Source: Lysobacterales bacterium
GTDB lineage: Bacteria > Pseudomonadota > Gammaproteobacteria > Xanthomonadales > SZUA-36
Direction: 5' to 3'
Length of the DNA stretch: 64,000 nt
NCBI GenBank assembly: GCA_014238945.1
Contig: JABAAB010000089.1
Location: 20,492-84,491 of the forward strand
How positions within the stretch are numbered: the stretch's first letter is position 1; each line of letters begins with the position of its first letter. The translations under genes were made by a program, and so were the position numbers. Shown here in pieces: positions 53,549-62,920 of this stretch. The notes beneath the pieces are model-generated. The model ran no database searches. It saw nothing but the letters and a program-made list of their open reading frames with translations, and was not told the DNA's origin.

Positions 53549-54961
53549 GTGAAGCAGGAACAATCAAAGCAAGAGGCATTCTACCGTGGTCAAAGTTTCT
53601 GGCTGGACACGGTTCCCGGTTCGCTGCAACCGCGTACACCTCTTTCCACTGATACCCGGTGTGATGTCGCCATTATCGGCGCCGGCTACACCGGTCTCTG
53701 GACCGCCTGGTACCTGAAGAAACATGCACCCGATCTCGATATTGTCATAGTCGAGGCTGAGATTGCCGGATTTGGTGCATCGGGACGCAACGGGGGCTGG
53801 TGCAGCGCAAGCATTTGTGGGCTGGAAAAACAGATGGATGATCCTGCAACCCGCAGTGAGGCAATAGCATTGCAACGGCTGATGATCGACACCGTTACCG
53901 AGGTTGGATCAGTGTGTGCTGCGGAATCCATCGATTGTCATTTTGCCCATGACGGCCATACCTCTGCCGCGGTGTTGCCAGCACAACTCGAACGCGCCCA
54001 TGAGTACGTAGCACATATGCATGCCCTGGGCTTTGAAGATGATTACCGCCAGCTGAACAGAAATGAACTGCTTGAGTGGTGCCAGGTTGAAGGTGCGCTC
54101 GGTGGCTACCACATGCCCCATTGTGCAGCCATACACCCCGCACGGCTGGCACGCGGACTGGCGGATGCCGTGGAGCGGCAGGGTGTACGGATTTACGAAA
54201 ATTCACCGGCGGCCGCATACGACAACAAAGGGATTGCAACACCCGGCGGTCGGGTGGATGCGGGAACCGTCATCCTTGCCGCTGAAGGGTACTCCGGCTC
54301 GCTACCAGACCTGTCACGTAAACTGGTGCCATTCCACTCGATCATGGTGGCCACAGACCCTTTGACTGACCAGCAGATTGAGGCCACCGGCCTGACCCGC
54401 CGCTTTACCTGGAACAACGGCAGGCACATGGTGACCTACGGTCAGCTGACCGCCGACCGGCGTATCGCCTTCGGGCACCGTGGCCGTTACCTGTTCAACG
54501 GCGGCATCCAACGAAATTTTGAACCCTCAGACCCTGTCTTCAGTATGATCAAGGAAGAGTTGCTGCGTATCTTTCCCGTCTTGAAGGGCATCAATATTAC
54601 CCACACATGGGGTGGAGTCATGGGTGTTTCACGTACCATGACACCCGCCGTATGTCTCAACCCCAAAACCCGACTGGGCTGGGCCGGTGGCTATTTCGGT
54701 GAGGGGGTTGGCGCCACCAACCTGGCCGGGCGAACCATGGCCGACCTGGTGTTGGGCCGTGACACCGAGCGTAGCCACGCGCTTTGGGTCAACCCCGATA
54801 AGGAAAAGGCGCTCAATCAGCGGTTATGGGAACCGGAACCCATACGCTGGCTGGGGGTGCAGGCAAGATCAAAATGGATGGTGTGGACAGATCGTGCGGA
54901 GGCGAAAGAAAGTCGTCATGCCGGGATGATGAATTGGGCTATGAAGAATATTTTTCCCTGA
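53549..54961 (+). CDS. FAD-dependent oxidoreductase, gamma-glutamylputrescine-oxidase-like
   Basis: A 470-residue DAO-fold enzyme. CDVAIIGAGYTGLWTAWYLKK (~38-57) binds FAD, and GFGASGRNGGWCSASI (~76-92) is the PuuB/OrdL-type active-site region. GWAGGYFGEGVGATNLAGRTMADL (~375-398) is the C-terminal FAD motif. It oxidises a secondary amine such as gamma-glutamylputrescine or an N-alkyl amino acid. The start GTG at 53549 lies 14 bases after AAAATCC with no strong ribosome site. A related gene is at 58035. Confidence 0.85.
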   Translation: MKQEQSKQEAFYRGQSFWLDTVPGSLQPRTPLSTDTRCDVAIIGAGYTGLWTAWYLKKHAPDLDIVIVEAEIAGFGASGRNGGWCSASICGLEKQMDDPATRSEAIALQRLMIDTVTEVGSVCAAESIDCHFAHDGHTSAAVLPAQLERAHEYVAHMHALGFEDDYRQLNRNELLEWCQVEGALGGYHMPHCAAIHPARLARGLADAVERQGVRIYENSPAAAYDNKGIATPGGRVDAGTVILAAEGYSGSLPDLSRKLVPFHSIMVATDPLTDQQIEATGLTRRFTWNNGRHMVTYGQLTADRRIAFGHRGRYLFNGGIQRNFEPSDPVFSMIKEELLRIFPVLKGINITHTWGGVMGVSRTMTPAVCLNPKTRLGWAGGYFGEGVGATNLAGRTMADLVLGRDTERSHALWVNPDKEKALNQRLWEPEPIRWLGVQARSKWMVWTDRAEAKESRHAGMMNWAMKNIFP

Positions 54962-55082
54962 ATTTAGAACACAAGCCCAGCCTGCCAACGAGTCAGTACA
55001 TCGTTTGAACAATTTTCAATAAACTGTTTTTGTTATCCGACTTCGTACAGCACCTGGCTTCACAGTTTGATACAGCCGTGAA

Positions 55083-56865
55083 ATGAAAATCTTTGCTGGC
55101 CTCATCAAAGTGGGGTTTATCTATTGCGGGGTGGCTCTTCCGGGCATTGCCCTTTCCCAGGCTGAACTCTCGATCATAACGTATGTTTATGACACGTCAA
55201 CCAAAGGCGAGGTCAAAGCGGAAATCGGGCAGCTGCGCGTTCTGGAGAATCGAAGACGACCGGACTCCAGGCGTATCGACCTGGTGTTCGTGCGCCTGGC
55301 GGGTACACCGGGTGCAAAGGGACCTCCGATAGTTTACCTTTCTGGCGGGCCGGGCGGTTCGGGTATCAACGCCGGGGAAGGTTCCCGTTACCGGCTCTTT
55401 GAAGCATTGCGTGCAAGCGGTGACGTCATCCTTTTGGATCAGCGGGGAACCGGTCGTTCGACCGGGATCGAGCCGGAAGATTGCCCGGAAGAGGCATCCT
55501 ATCCACTTGATCACCCATTGGAACTTAAATCCTATCTCGCCATGGTTGAGAAGAACGCTCTATTTTGTCGCAAGTTCTGGCGAGATCACGGTGTCGACCT
55601 CGACGCCTATACCACAATGGACAGTGTTGCCGATCTTGAAGCCCTTCGGGTTGCACTGGAGGTCGATCAGTTGGATCTGATTGGTATCAGTTACGGGAGC
55701 CACCTGGCCTTGGCCTGTCTTCGGCAACATCCTAAACGGGTAAGACGCATCATCTTTGCGGGAACCGAAGGACCAGACCACACGGAGAAACTGCCGGCTC
55801 AGTTCGATGCCCAACTGGACAATCTACAGGCACTGATCGATACGGATGACTCCAAAGCACGGATTGATGTAAGGAAACTGATTGGCGACGTCCTGGACGT
55901 CCTGAAGACGACACCGTTTACGCTTCGTATCACCGATGTCGAGGGACCCGATCAGGAGACGAGTGGGTAGACGTGAGGTTGCCGCCATAACCCTGGGCAT
56001 GTTGCTCGACCCTGGTTCGATGATCCAGGTGCCGGCGCTTTATCGGCGCCTGGCGGAGGGGGACTACACAGACATAGCTGGCGCGCTACTGGATATGCGT
56101 CGCATCGGTGGTCTGGAGGCCATGCCCGAGACGATGGATGCGGCCTCCGGTATCAGTGCGCAGAGACTGGAACGCCTGCGCAAAGAAGATCATGAAACCC
56201 TGCTGGGTTCAGGGCTCCTGCTGTCAAATGTAGCAGTAGCACGTGGACTGGGCGTCCGTGATCTTGGTTCCGGTTTCCGTGGACCACTCGAAAGTGACGT
56301 CCCTGCCCTTTTCATCAGTGGATCTCCGGATGGCCGCACACCACGGTCCAACGCAGAAGAGCTAATAGGTGGTTTCCCGCACGCCAGTCACGTGGTCGTG
56401 GTCAATGGAGGACACTCCGATGATCTTTTGATTTCGAGTTCCGAACTCGAAAAAATCATCGTGCAGTTTGTCCTGGGTTCGCGGCCCACTGTTTCCGAGA
56501 TCGTTTTGGCGCAACCGAATCTCGACAAGATGCGAAACCGGATGGCTTTGATGCCACAAGAAGCCAGGCGATATGTGGGAGAGTATGAACGACGGGAACG
56601 TGAGATCTGGCGCGAATTGCACAAACAAACTGTGGCCTCTCTCGATGCCGGGGGCGACGTCCGGTTTGCGAATGCGGTGTTACAAATCAGGTGGTCGGGA
56701 AACGGATTCCCGTTTCATCCGGTTTCGGAGGACCTGTTCTATATTGACTTTTTCTGTTTTGCGGACAATGATTTTCGGTTTGAATTCGACGATACCGGGA
56801 GGGTCAGATACCTGGTCTTTGAAGACGGCGACGGGAACACGGTCAAGGCAGAAAAGGTCCACTGA
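55083..56865 (+). pseudogene. Exported alpha/beta hydrolase (TAP-like) split by a frameshift
   Basis: The first part (55083-55970) has a signal peptide (residues ~9-26), the GGPGGSG oxyanion loop (~84-90), DQRGTGRS (~119-126), and the nucleophile motif GISYGS (~202-207). It then stops at TSG. The second part (55936-56865), in another frame, carries the rest: ALFISGSPDGRTP (acid Asp), VNGGHSDD (His) and a C-terminal lobe. The frames overlap by 35 bases near 55955. One intact product would be about 590 residues, a secreted S33-type peptidase or esterase. It is either a sequencing error or a true break. It is convergent with pdxH by one base. Confidence 0.75.
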
Positions 56866-56866
56866 G

Positions 56867-57454
56867 TCAGGGGAAAAGCATAACCACATCCCAGCTATCT
56901 TCGATCGTTCGGGTGTACTGGGCACGCGAGTGGAGACGGAAGGGTCGTTCCTCCCAGAACTCCATGAGTTGTGGCCTCAGACAATAGCCGGACCAGAAGT
57001 CCGGTCTGGGCACCTTGCCGACAGCATATTTCAGGCCGTACTGACTGATGCGCTTTTCCAGTTCAAAACGGCTGCCCAGTTCCTGCGACTGTTTTGAAGC
57101 CCAGGCACCAATTCGCGAGTCCCTGGGACGACTGGAAAAATAGGCGTCCGCCTCTTCGTCCGGGACCAGCTCAACACGGCCCTCGACACGGACCTGCTTG
57201 TTGAGGGACTTCCAGTGAAAACACAGCGCAGCCTGTGAGTTTTCCCTCATTTGCACACCCTTGTTGCTGCCCAGGTTGGTATAAAAAACAAAGCCTTGTG
57301 CGTCATAGTCCTTAAGTAACACCATCCGGACATGTGGCATCAGGTTCGCACCGGCGGTCGCCAGAGCCACGGCTTCGGGCAGGCTGCTCTCTTTTTGTTT
57401 TGCCTCTTCAAACCACTCGCCGAACAATTGAATTGGGACGCTGATTTCTTCCAC
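56867..57454 (-). CDS. pdxH: Pyridoxamine/pyridoxine 5'-phosphate oxidase
   Basis: A 195-residue FMN enzyme that makes pyridoxal phosphate. RMVLLKDYDAQGFVFYTNLGSNKG (~43-66), RVEGRVE (~88-94), FSSRPRDSRIGAWASKQS (~106-123) and the C-terminal FWEERPFRLHSRAQYTR match PdxH, with the Arg and His of RLH that contact PLP kept. It is shorter than E. coli PdxH (218) at the N-terminus. The usual GGYRL is SGYCL and the last residues are LFP instead of LAP, so it is a divergent member. PLP made here could serve the exported aminotransferase. Confidence 0.85.
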   Translation of the reverse strand: MEEISVPIQLFGEWFEEAKQKESSLPEAVALATAGANLMPHVRMVLLKDYDAQGFVFYTNLGSNKGVQMRENSQAALCFHWKSLNKQVRVEGRVELVPDEEADAYFSSRPRDSRIGAWASKQSQELGSRFELEKRISQYGLKYAVGKVPRPDFWSGYCLRPQLMEFWEERPFRLHSRAQYTRTIEDSWDVVMLFP

Positions 57455-57481
57455 CGTTGCGTTCCTTTACAGGACTGCCAC

Positions 57482-57964
57482 CTAGTTCGATGCGCAGTCG
57501 ACCGCGTTGTTACCAGGTACATAATCCAATGATTCGAGCTCGACATCGGTCACGCAGAACGTGAACTTGACCCGGCCCTTTTTTGAATTGTTGCTATTGA
57601 ATACCACTGTACCGCTGGCGTTGGTATCCTGCGACCCGCCTGGGCCGGTAGCGTCACCGGTGAACAAACCGGTCACCGTGGCGCTTTCCACCGGATTATT
57701 GCCCTTGCGCCCGTAGTGCTCCTCGGCGCCCAATTCGATTCGTGTGGTGCCAAGCGTGTGGCTATAGACTCGCCCTCCAATTCGGCCCGTAGCCTCGATG
57801 ATGAACACATCGTAGCCGTCTTCTATGAGGGTCTTGGCAGCATATAGCCCGGCGCTGCCGACACCCACGATCACGACATCATGCGTGGTATTGGATGCCC
57901 AGACTGCGGATGTAATGAGGGTGGATAGCAGGCCACAAAGTACCCGGATTCTGGCGTGCTTCAT
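57482..57964 (-). CDS. Chimeric ORF: amine-oxidase N-terminus joined to Ig-like C-terminal domain
   Basis: The 160-residue ORF starts with a signal peptide (~5-24, ending WAS), then an FAD Rossmann motif (DVVIVGVGSAGLYAAKTL, IIEATGRIGGRV) of flavin amine oxidases. That family has 430-500 residues. After only ~80 residues it changes to a domain with VTGLFTG, KKGRVKFTFCVTDVELESLDYVPG and a final Cys. This domain matches the two C-terminal domains of the metallopeptidase at 13309 (KKNIVVNFCVSDV, KKGRTNVSFCVSNV). It is therefore a fusion of two unrelated gene ends. It has no complete FAD domain and cannot be an oxidase. The ATG with AAGGAG at 57964 is used. Confidence 0.75.
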   Translation of the reverse strand: MKHARIRVLCGLLSTLITSAVWASNTTHDVVIVGVGSAGLYAAKTLIEDGYDVFIIEATGRIGGRVYSHTLGTTRIELGAEEHYGRKGNNPVESATVTGLFTGDATGPGGSQDTNASGTVVFNSNNSKKGRVKFTFCVTDVELESLDYVPGNNAVDCASN

Positions 57965-58034
57965 CGTTTGCTCCTTGATTGAAATCTCATCCAACCACTA
58001 TAACATGATGAGAATTCCTGACCATGAACACTGG

Positions 58035-59321
58035 TCAGAGCAGATCCTTGAGCCGAAAATACAGCATGCCTAGAGCAATGATCTGGTTACCTACCCACTG
58101 TGAGCCTGGAATCCGTAAGTGATTCATGCCGGCAAACAGGTCAAACTTTTCCATGGAACCGGAAATTGCATCCGCGGTAATTTCCCCCATGACGTGCGTT
58201 GCGTTGATACCGTGTCCTGAATACCCCTGGCAGTAATAAACATTATTGTTGATACGTCCGAGCATTGGTATTCGATTGGGCACAATCCCAATTTTTCCAC
58301 CCCATTCGAAATCGATTCTGATGTCCTTTAGTTGCGGGTAGATTTTCTGCATACGTGGCAGAATCGAGGCCTTGATACTGGCGGGTTCCCGACCGGAATA
58401 GTTGCAGCGCCCCCCGTAGAGCATCCGCTTATCCGATGACAGGCGGTGATAGTCCACGATCACATTGGAATCGCAAACCGCCAGGTCCAGCGGATTGATC
58501 TCCTGCACCTTTTCATCAGAAAGGGGTTCGGTAGCAATCATGTAACTGCCTGCGGGGAAAACCAAGTTGGACAAATGCTTTGGCTCAAGCAGGTGATAGG
58601 CATTACCGGCCAGCACCACGGTGTCGGCAACGACATGACCTCTGGCCGTCAACACCTTTGGCCTGCTCCCGTGCTCAATACCTGTTACCGGTGACTGCTC
58701 AAAAATCCGGGTACCCAACGCACAGGCAGCCCGCGCCTCACCGATACACAGGTTCAGTGGGTGCAGGTGTCCATCCCGGTAATTGACCAACCCACCGACA
58801 TAGGCATCCGAACCCAGCTTGTCCCGGGTCTGTTGCCGGTCCCAACGTTCATACGGGTGGGGGAAGTCGTGTTTATCCAGGTCCTCATATTCTTCATCAA
58901 GCCAGGTGAGCTGCCGGGGTTTCAGCGCCGTTAAGACAAAGCCATTTTTGAGGTCACAGTCGATGCCGTATTTTCTCACCCGGTCATGAACGATATCGTT
59001 ACCCCGCCACTTCATTTCCCAGAGTATGTCAGCGATACCATCACCGTGCTTGCGACGAACTTTGGCCAGACCACTGATTCCATTGATCAGTTGCCCGCCG
59101 TTGCGACCGGATGCGCCCCAACCCACCCGGTTGGCTTCTACGATGACAACGGAATAACCTTTTTCAGCGAGCGTCAGGGCCGTGGCCACGCCGGTGAAAC
59201 CGGCACCGACGACACAGACGTCTGCCAATACTTCGCCTTCCAGAACCGGATAATCCGCGGTCTCTTTCACCGTGGCTGCATACCAGGACCGGGTGTGCTC
59301 CTGCTTTTGATTTATCTGCAT
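58035..59321 (-). CDS. FAD-dependent oxidoreductase, PuuB-like
   Basis: A 428-residue enzyme of the gamma-glutamylputrescine oxidase family. VCVVGAGFTGVATALTLAEKGY (~31-52) and GWGASGRNGGQLINGISGL (~66-84) are the FAD and active-site motifs. GYSGHGINATHVMGEITADAISG (~370-392) is the C-terminal FAD motif. It lacks a signal peptide. It is divergent from the TetR gene, which probably controls it. It resembles the gene at 53549, but the two are clearly different copies. Confidence 0.88.
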   Translation of the reverse strand: MQINQKQEHTRSWYAATVKETADYPVLEGEVLADVCVVGAGFTGVATALTLAEKGYSVVIVEANRVGWGASGRNGGQLINGISGLAKVRRKHGDGIADILWEMKWRGNDIVHDRVRKYGIDCDLKNGFVLTALKPRQLTWLDEEYEDLDKHDFPHPYERWDRQQTRDKLGSDAYVGGLVNYRDGHLHPLNLCIGEARAACALGTRIFEQSPVTGIEHGSRPKVLTARGHVVADTVVLAGNAYHLLEPKHLSNLVFPAGSYMIATEPLSDEKVQEINPLDLAVCDSNVIVDYHRLSSDKRMLYGGRCNYSGREPASIKASILPRMQKIYPQLKDIRIDFEWGGKIGIVPNRIPMLGRINNNVYYCQGYSGHGINATHVMGEITADAISGSMEKFDLFAGMNHLRIPGSQWVGNQIIALGMLYFRLKDLL

Positions 59322-59324
59322 CAC

Positions 59325-59417
59325 TGAATAAATTTATTTAAATCAACTGATCGATATAATATAATTATTTTAATCACACCTGCTTTCAGGGTCAAGGCCA
59401 GTGACAGGTAGAGCTAC
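59325..59417. promoter_or_regulatory. AT-rich divergent promoter region with palindrome AATAAATTTATT
   Basis: The 93-bp region between PuuB-like and TetR genes is very AT-rich. It holds a perfect 12-bp palindrome, AATAAATTTATT (59327-59338), next to the PuuB-like start, and a TATAAT (59358 area). TetR regulators typically bind such divergent regions. The operator is not proven. Confidence 0.5.
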
Positions 59418-60011
59418 ATGCCAAAGATAGTGGATCACGATGAACAACGAAGAAAGTTTGCTGTGGCGGCCATCAGACTGATCGCCCGCGAGGGTCTTGA
59501 AGGAATGACCATGCGTGCAGTGGCCGCCGAGGCGGGCCTGTCCTATGGATCGTTATTCCATTACTTCGAGTCGAAGGACGAATTGTTAATGCATGCCGTG
59601 CGTTATCTGACCAGTTCACAGACCCGGCGCTTGAATGAATACTCCAGCGCACACACTGGCCTCAAAGCACTGGAGCATCTGTTGTGTGATGACGCCATCG
59701 TCAACGAGTCATCACGCGATAACATGGTTGTGTGGTTGGCGTTTCTGTACAAGGCGGCCCTGATGGACTCTTTTGCCGAGATGCATACCGAACTGATGGA
59801 TGGCTGGTTCGCACGAATCCTGCACCTGCTGGATGAGGCCCAGGAGACGGGCGAAATCAGGGCTGATATTGATACCGCATTTGAAGCCAGGGCGATCTGG
59901 GTGTACTGCGAGGGGATTGGTCAACAGGGATTACTGTACCCAACCCTGCTACCAGTGGAAAAGCAAAAGCGCCTGATCACCGGATATCTCAAAAAATTGG
60001 TCCCTGAATAG
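59418..60011 (+). CDS. TetR/AcrR family regulator, BetI-like
   Basis: A 197-residue repressor. The N-terminal helix-turn-helix is in GMTMRAVAAEAGLSYGSLFHYFESKDELL (~33-60). The C-terminal ligand domain (WLAFLYKAALMDSFAEMHTEL, ARAIWVYCEGIGQQGLL) resembles BetI. It probably senses an amine and represses the divergent PuuB-like gene and itself. Confidence 0.92.
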   Translation: MPKIVDHDEQRRKFAVAAIRLIAREGLEGMTMRAVAAEAGLSYGSLFHYFESKDELLMHAVRYLTSSQTRRLNEYSSAHTGLKALEHLLCDDAIVNESSRDNMVVWLAFLYKAALMDSFAEMHTELMDGWFARILHLLDEAQETGEIRADIDTAFEARAIWVYCEGIGQQGLLYPTLLPVEKQKRLITGYLKKLVPE

Positions 60012-60229
60012 TCTGACCACAAGAGCCAGGTCATCCATTTCGCGGTCAACCTTCAAGACTAATAATTACACGCACTATATTCCTGAACCCTTGCGGATTC
60101 GCATCTTTCTCCTGAAAAAAACCGGGTTCTCCATATGGTTGAAAAAACATTTTATTTCCTTTGGTCTATAATTTATAGAAGTACGGTCAGAGTGTCTGGA
60201 CCCCAATTCAGACGAACACAATCTAAATT

Positions 60230-61361
60230 ATGCCTGTCAATATTAAAAGACCAGCGTGTCCGCCCCCGCATGAAGACATTGATATTGTGGACTTGCCAAA
60301 CCCGTCCAAAATAAGCCTCAAACAATTCAGACAACTGGAAGAGAAACTGCAACAAAGCGAGGTGCTCAATCGCGAACTCGTTGAGGAAAAAGAACGTCTC
60401 AGGGAGAAAATAGACGTCGTTCTACGCCAAAGCCGCGCATGGCTGGAGCACTCACCAGCCTGCACAAAGATCGTAGATCTTGACTTCAATCTGCACCTTG
60501 CAATTGAACGAAGCACGGATAAGCGCGGAGGCAGCCAGCGAGGCTAAAAGCACCTTCGTGGCCAATGTCAGTCACGAAATCCGTACCCCGATGAATGCCA
60601 TCATCGGTCTGATCCACCTGGTGCTGAAAGATGACCCACCTCCCGAACTGGCCAATAGACTCAACAAGATCGACACTTCAAGCAAACACCTTCTTTCCAT
60701 CATCAACGACGTCCTGGACCTGTCCAAAATCGAGGCAGGAAAACTCACATTGGAGCTCTCTGGTTTCCATCTGGATGGTGTCTTCGACCATGTTCAGTCC
60801 CTCTTCAGAGAGCAAATCAAGACCAAGGGACTGGCCATAGAATTGGACCACAGCCAGGTGCCCAACTGGCTCCGGGGCGACCTGACCCGCTTGCGCCAGG
60901 CCTTGCTTAACTACATGAGTAACGCGATCAAGTTCACGGACCAGGGCACCATCTTGTTACGTGCTGTGAAACAGGAAGAAGATGACGATGGTGTTCTGGT
61001 GCGCTTCGAAGTACAGGACACCGGCATCGGGATTGAGTCCGACAGAAAATCCGATCTTTTCGAGGCGTTTGAACAAGCCGATGCCTCTGCTACGCGCAAG
61101 CACGGTGGTACAGGCCTGGTACTGATGGACATCCAGATGCCGGAAATGGATGGTCTGGAGGCGACACGTGTGATCCGATCTTCACCTGGCCAGGACTCCT
61201 TTCCAATCCTGGCAATGACCGCCAATGTGTTTGAGGAAGATCGCAGGGCCTGCCTGGATGCGGGCATGAATGACTTTGTCGCCAAGCCGATCATCCCCAA
61301 ATTTCTATTTTCGACTATTGCCAGGTGGCTGCCTGCCCGGCCCCCTGACCAATCTGTGTAA
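60230..61361 (+). pseudogene. Hybrid histidine kinase damaged by two deletions
   Basis: The first frame (60230-60547) encodes a leucine-zipper coiled coil and the start of a PAS domain ([18 protein letters not shown]). The second (60480-61361) begins inside the linker and has HisKA ([15 protein letters not shown]), ATPase boxes ([23 protein letters not shown]), then abruptly [17 protein letters not shown], which is the middle of a receiver domain (phospho-Asp in LMDIQMP). The end of the ATPase domain, the linker and the start of the receiver are missing. Most of PAS is missing too, with a frame change. The product cannot be a normal kinase. Confidence 0.8.
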
Positions 61362-61639
61362 ATACTCGAGACCAGATACTCATTGTCCGATGCTTGTCCT
61401 GACGGGCAACCGACGTGAAGCACGTGATGCGAATGGAGACGTGTCGCAGGAGTCCTGGATGCCACACCGGAAAAGCGGGTACCAACATTTTTTCATCAAA
61501 GGGTGTCTATCAGACCAGCTGACCATGCTTTGCATCTTTGAAAACTGTTATCTACAGTTTTAAGGCTTTTCAACTCACCGGTACTTCGGGCACTATTGTG
61601 TTTGGGCAAGATATTTCCTTTAACTGAAAAACAGGTTGA
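61362..61639. other. Intergenic stretch between two broken genes
   Basis: No gene is convincing. AAAACTG-TTATCTA-CAGTTTT at 61541-61561 is a weak hairpin that could terminate the kinase remnant transcript. The stretch probably contains decayed sequence. Confidence 0.4.
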
Positions 61640-62614
61640 ACATCGAACAATCAGCACGTTGTCATAGTTGGCGCCGGCATCAACGGCCTGACCTCCGCCA
61701 ACTACCTTAAACGCGCAGGTTTTGAAGTAACCCTGATTGAACGATCCCATCGTGTGGGCGGTGCCTGTGTCTCGGAAACAGCCGTTGTCAATGGCGTGGA
61801 GCAACCCTATGCCCTCGGGGCCTCGGTGCTGGGCCTGATGCCGGATTTTGTATTTCGCGAAACGGGGCTTTCCGACCACCTCAAAACCTTTGTTCCGACC
61901 CACCCCAAATTAGTCCACTTTGGTGCAGAAGAAGATCCGGCCTGGATATACCGGGACCCGAAAGAACTGGACCGGGAACTGGCGGCAAAATGGGGTGAGC
62001 GCGGTGCCGTTGAGGCCTTTCGTAATGATGAAGCCCGCGTGGTCTCCTATTTACAACAGGGCTACCGCTCAGCCACTCCACCGTCACTTCCTGAAGCAGA
62101 GCAACAACTGGGTAAGGACCTGGTCAGATTATGGATTACGGGCAGCGCAGTGGACCTGTTTGATCACTATCTAACCGCCGAGCGTACCCGGATGTACATG
62201 GCCATGACGATCACCGAAAGTGGTCCAGTGTCGCTGCATGAGCCCTACTCTGCATTTACGATACCGCTGATGGACTCCGGTTCGGTCTTTGATGGTTAAT
62301 ATGGCTTCGTGCGGGGTGGAATCTGGCAGATCACCAAAGAATTGGGCCGCATCAACACCGAACTGGGTGTGACCACCCATCTGTCCAGCGAAGTGCTTCA
62401 CATTGATACTGACAACCGGATGATAGATCACGAGTTGGAAGGCCGGGAACGCAGGATTTCCTACGACCACCTGTTGCTGGCGACCGATCCCGTCACCGCT
62501 GCCCGAATCGTGGGTGATCCCTCCACGATCAGACTAGCCAACAACGAGCGAACGCTCGGCAGCGCCGGAAAACTCAACCTGATGTTTAAAAACCCGGTAC
62601 GTTGGAAGCACGGG
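61640..62614 (+). pseudogene. Remnant of a phytoene-desaturase-like FAD oxidoreductase
   Basis: The frame encodes HVVIVGAGINGLTSANYLKR (FAD motif, from 61655), IERSHRVGGACVSE, and later GGIWQITKELGRINTELG and LLLATDPVTAARIVGDPS, as in carotenoid/retinol-desaturase-like NAD(P)/FAD proteins. There is no start codon between the upstream stop at 61637 and the first FAD residue; a TTG in another frame at 61636 suggests a one-base loss. A TAA at 62297-62299 interrupts it where YYGF is expected. Around 62614 it ends and runs into an unrelated gene. Confidence 0.75.
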
Positions 62615-62867
62615 TACCGATCGCGGCAAACAGGTAGTTGCAGAGCGCTGGAAGCCTCTTTTCGAGACTGCAGAGGCCCCGTTTTCATGGGAACCTGAAC
62701 TGGTACGGGTACTGGACTCCGGGGACCTGGCCCTGAGCACCGGGCCGGTCTACAACAGCGAGGGCGAAGTCTTTTCCTGCTTCACCTCCATCTGGCGCCA
62801 GGAATCCCCGGGTGTATGGAAAATCATCTTCGACAAAGGCAACAAGGCATGTCCGGATTTACAATAA
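62615..62867 (+). pseudogene. C-terminal remnant of an NTF2-like (DUF4440/SnoaL) protein
   Basis: In the next reading frame, KQVVAERWKPLFETAEAPF, DSGDLALSTGPVYNSEGEV and CFTSIWRQESPGVWKIIFDKG, ending at a TAA at 62865-62867, match the second half of DUF4440 proteins. These are about 130-160 residues, and here only ~83 are left, with no start. It is joined to the desaturase remnant, so a deletion probably removed the DNA between the two genes. Confidence 0.7.
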
Positions 62868-62920
62868 ACCAGCAAAGGGACCTGAACGGAGTCCCGGATT
62901 CAAACCAGGGAGCACCCGCA

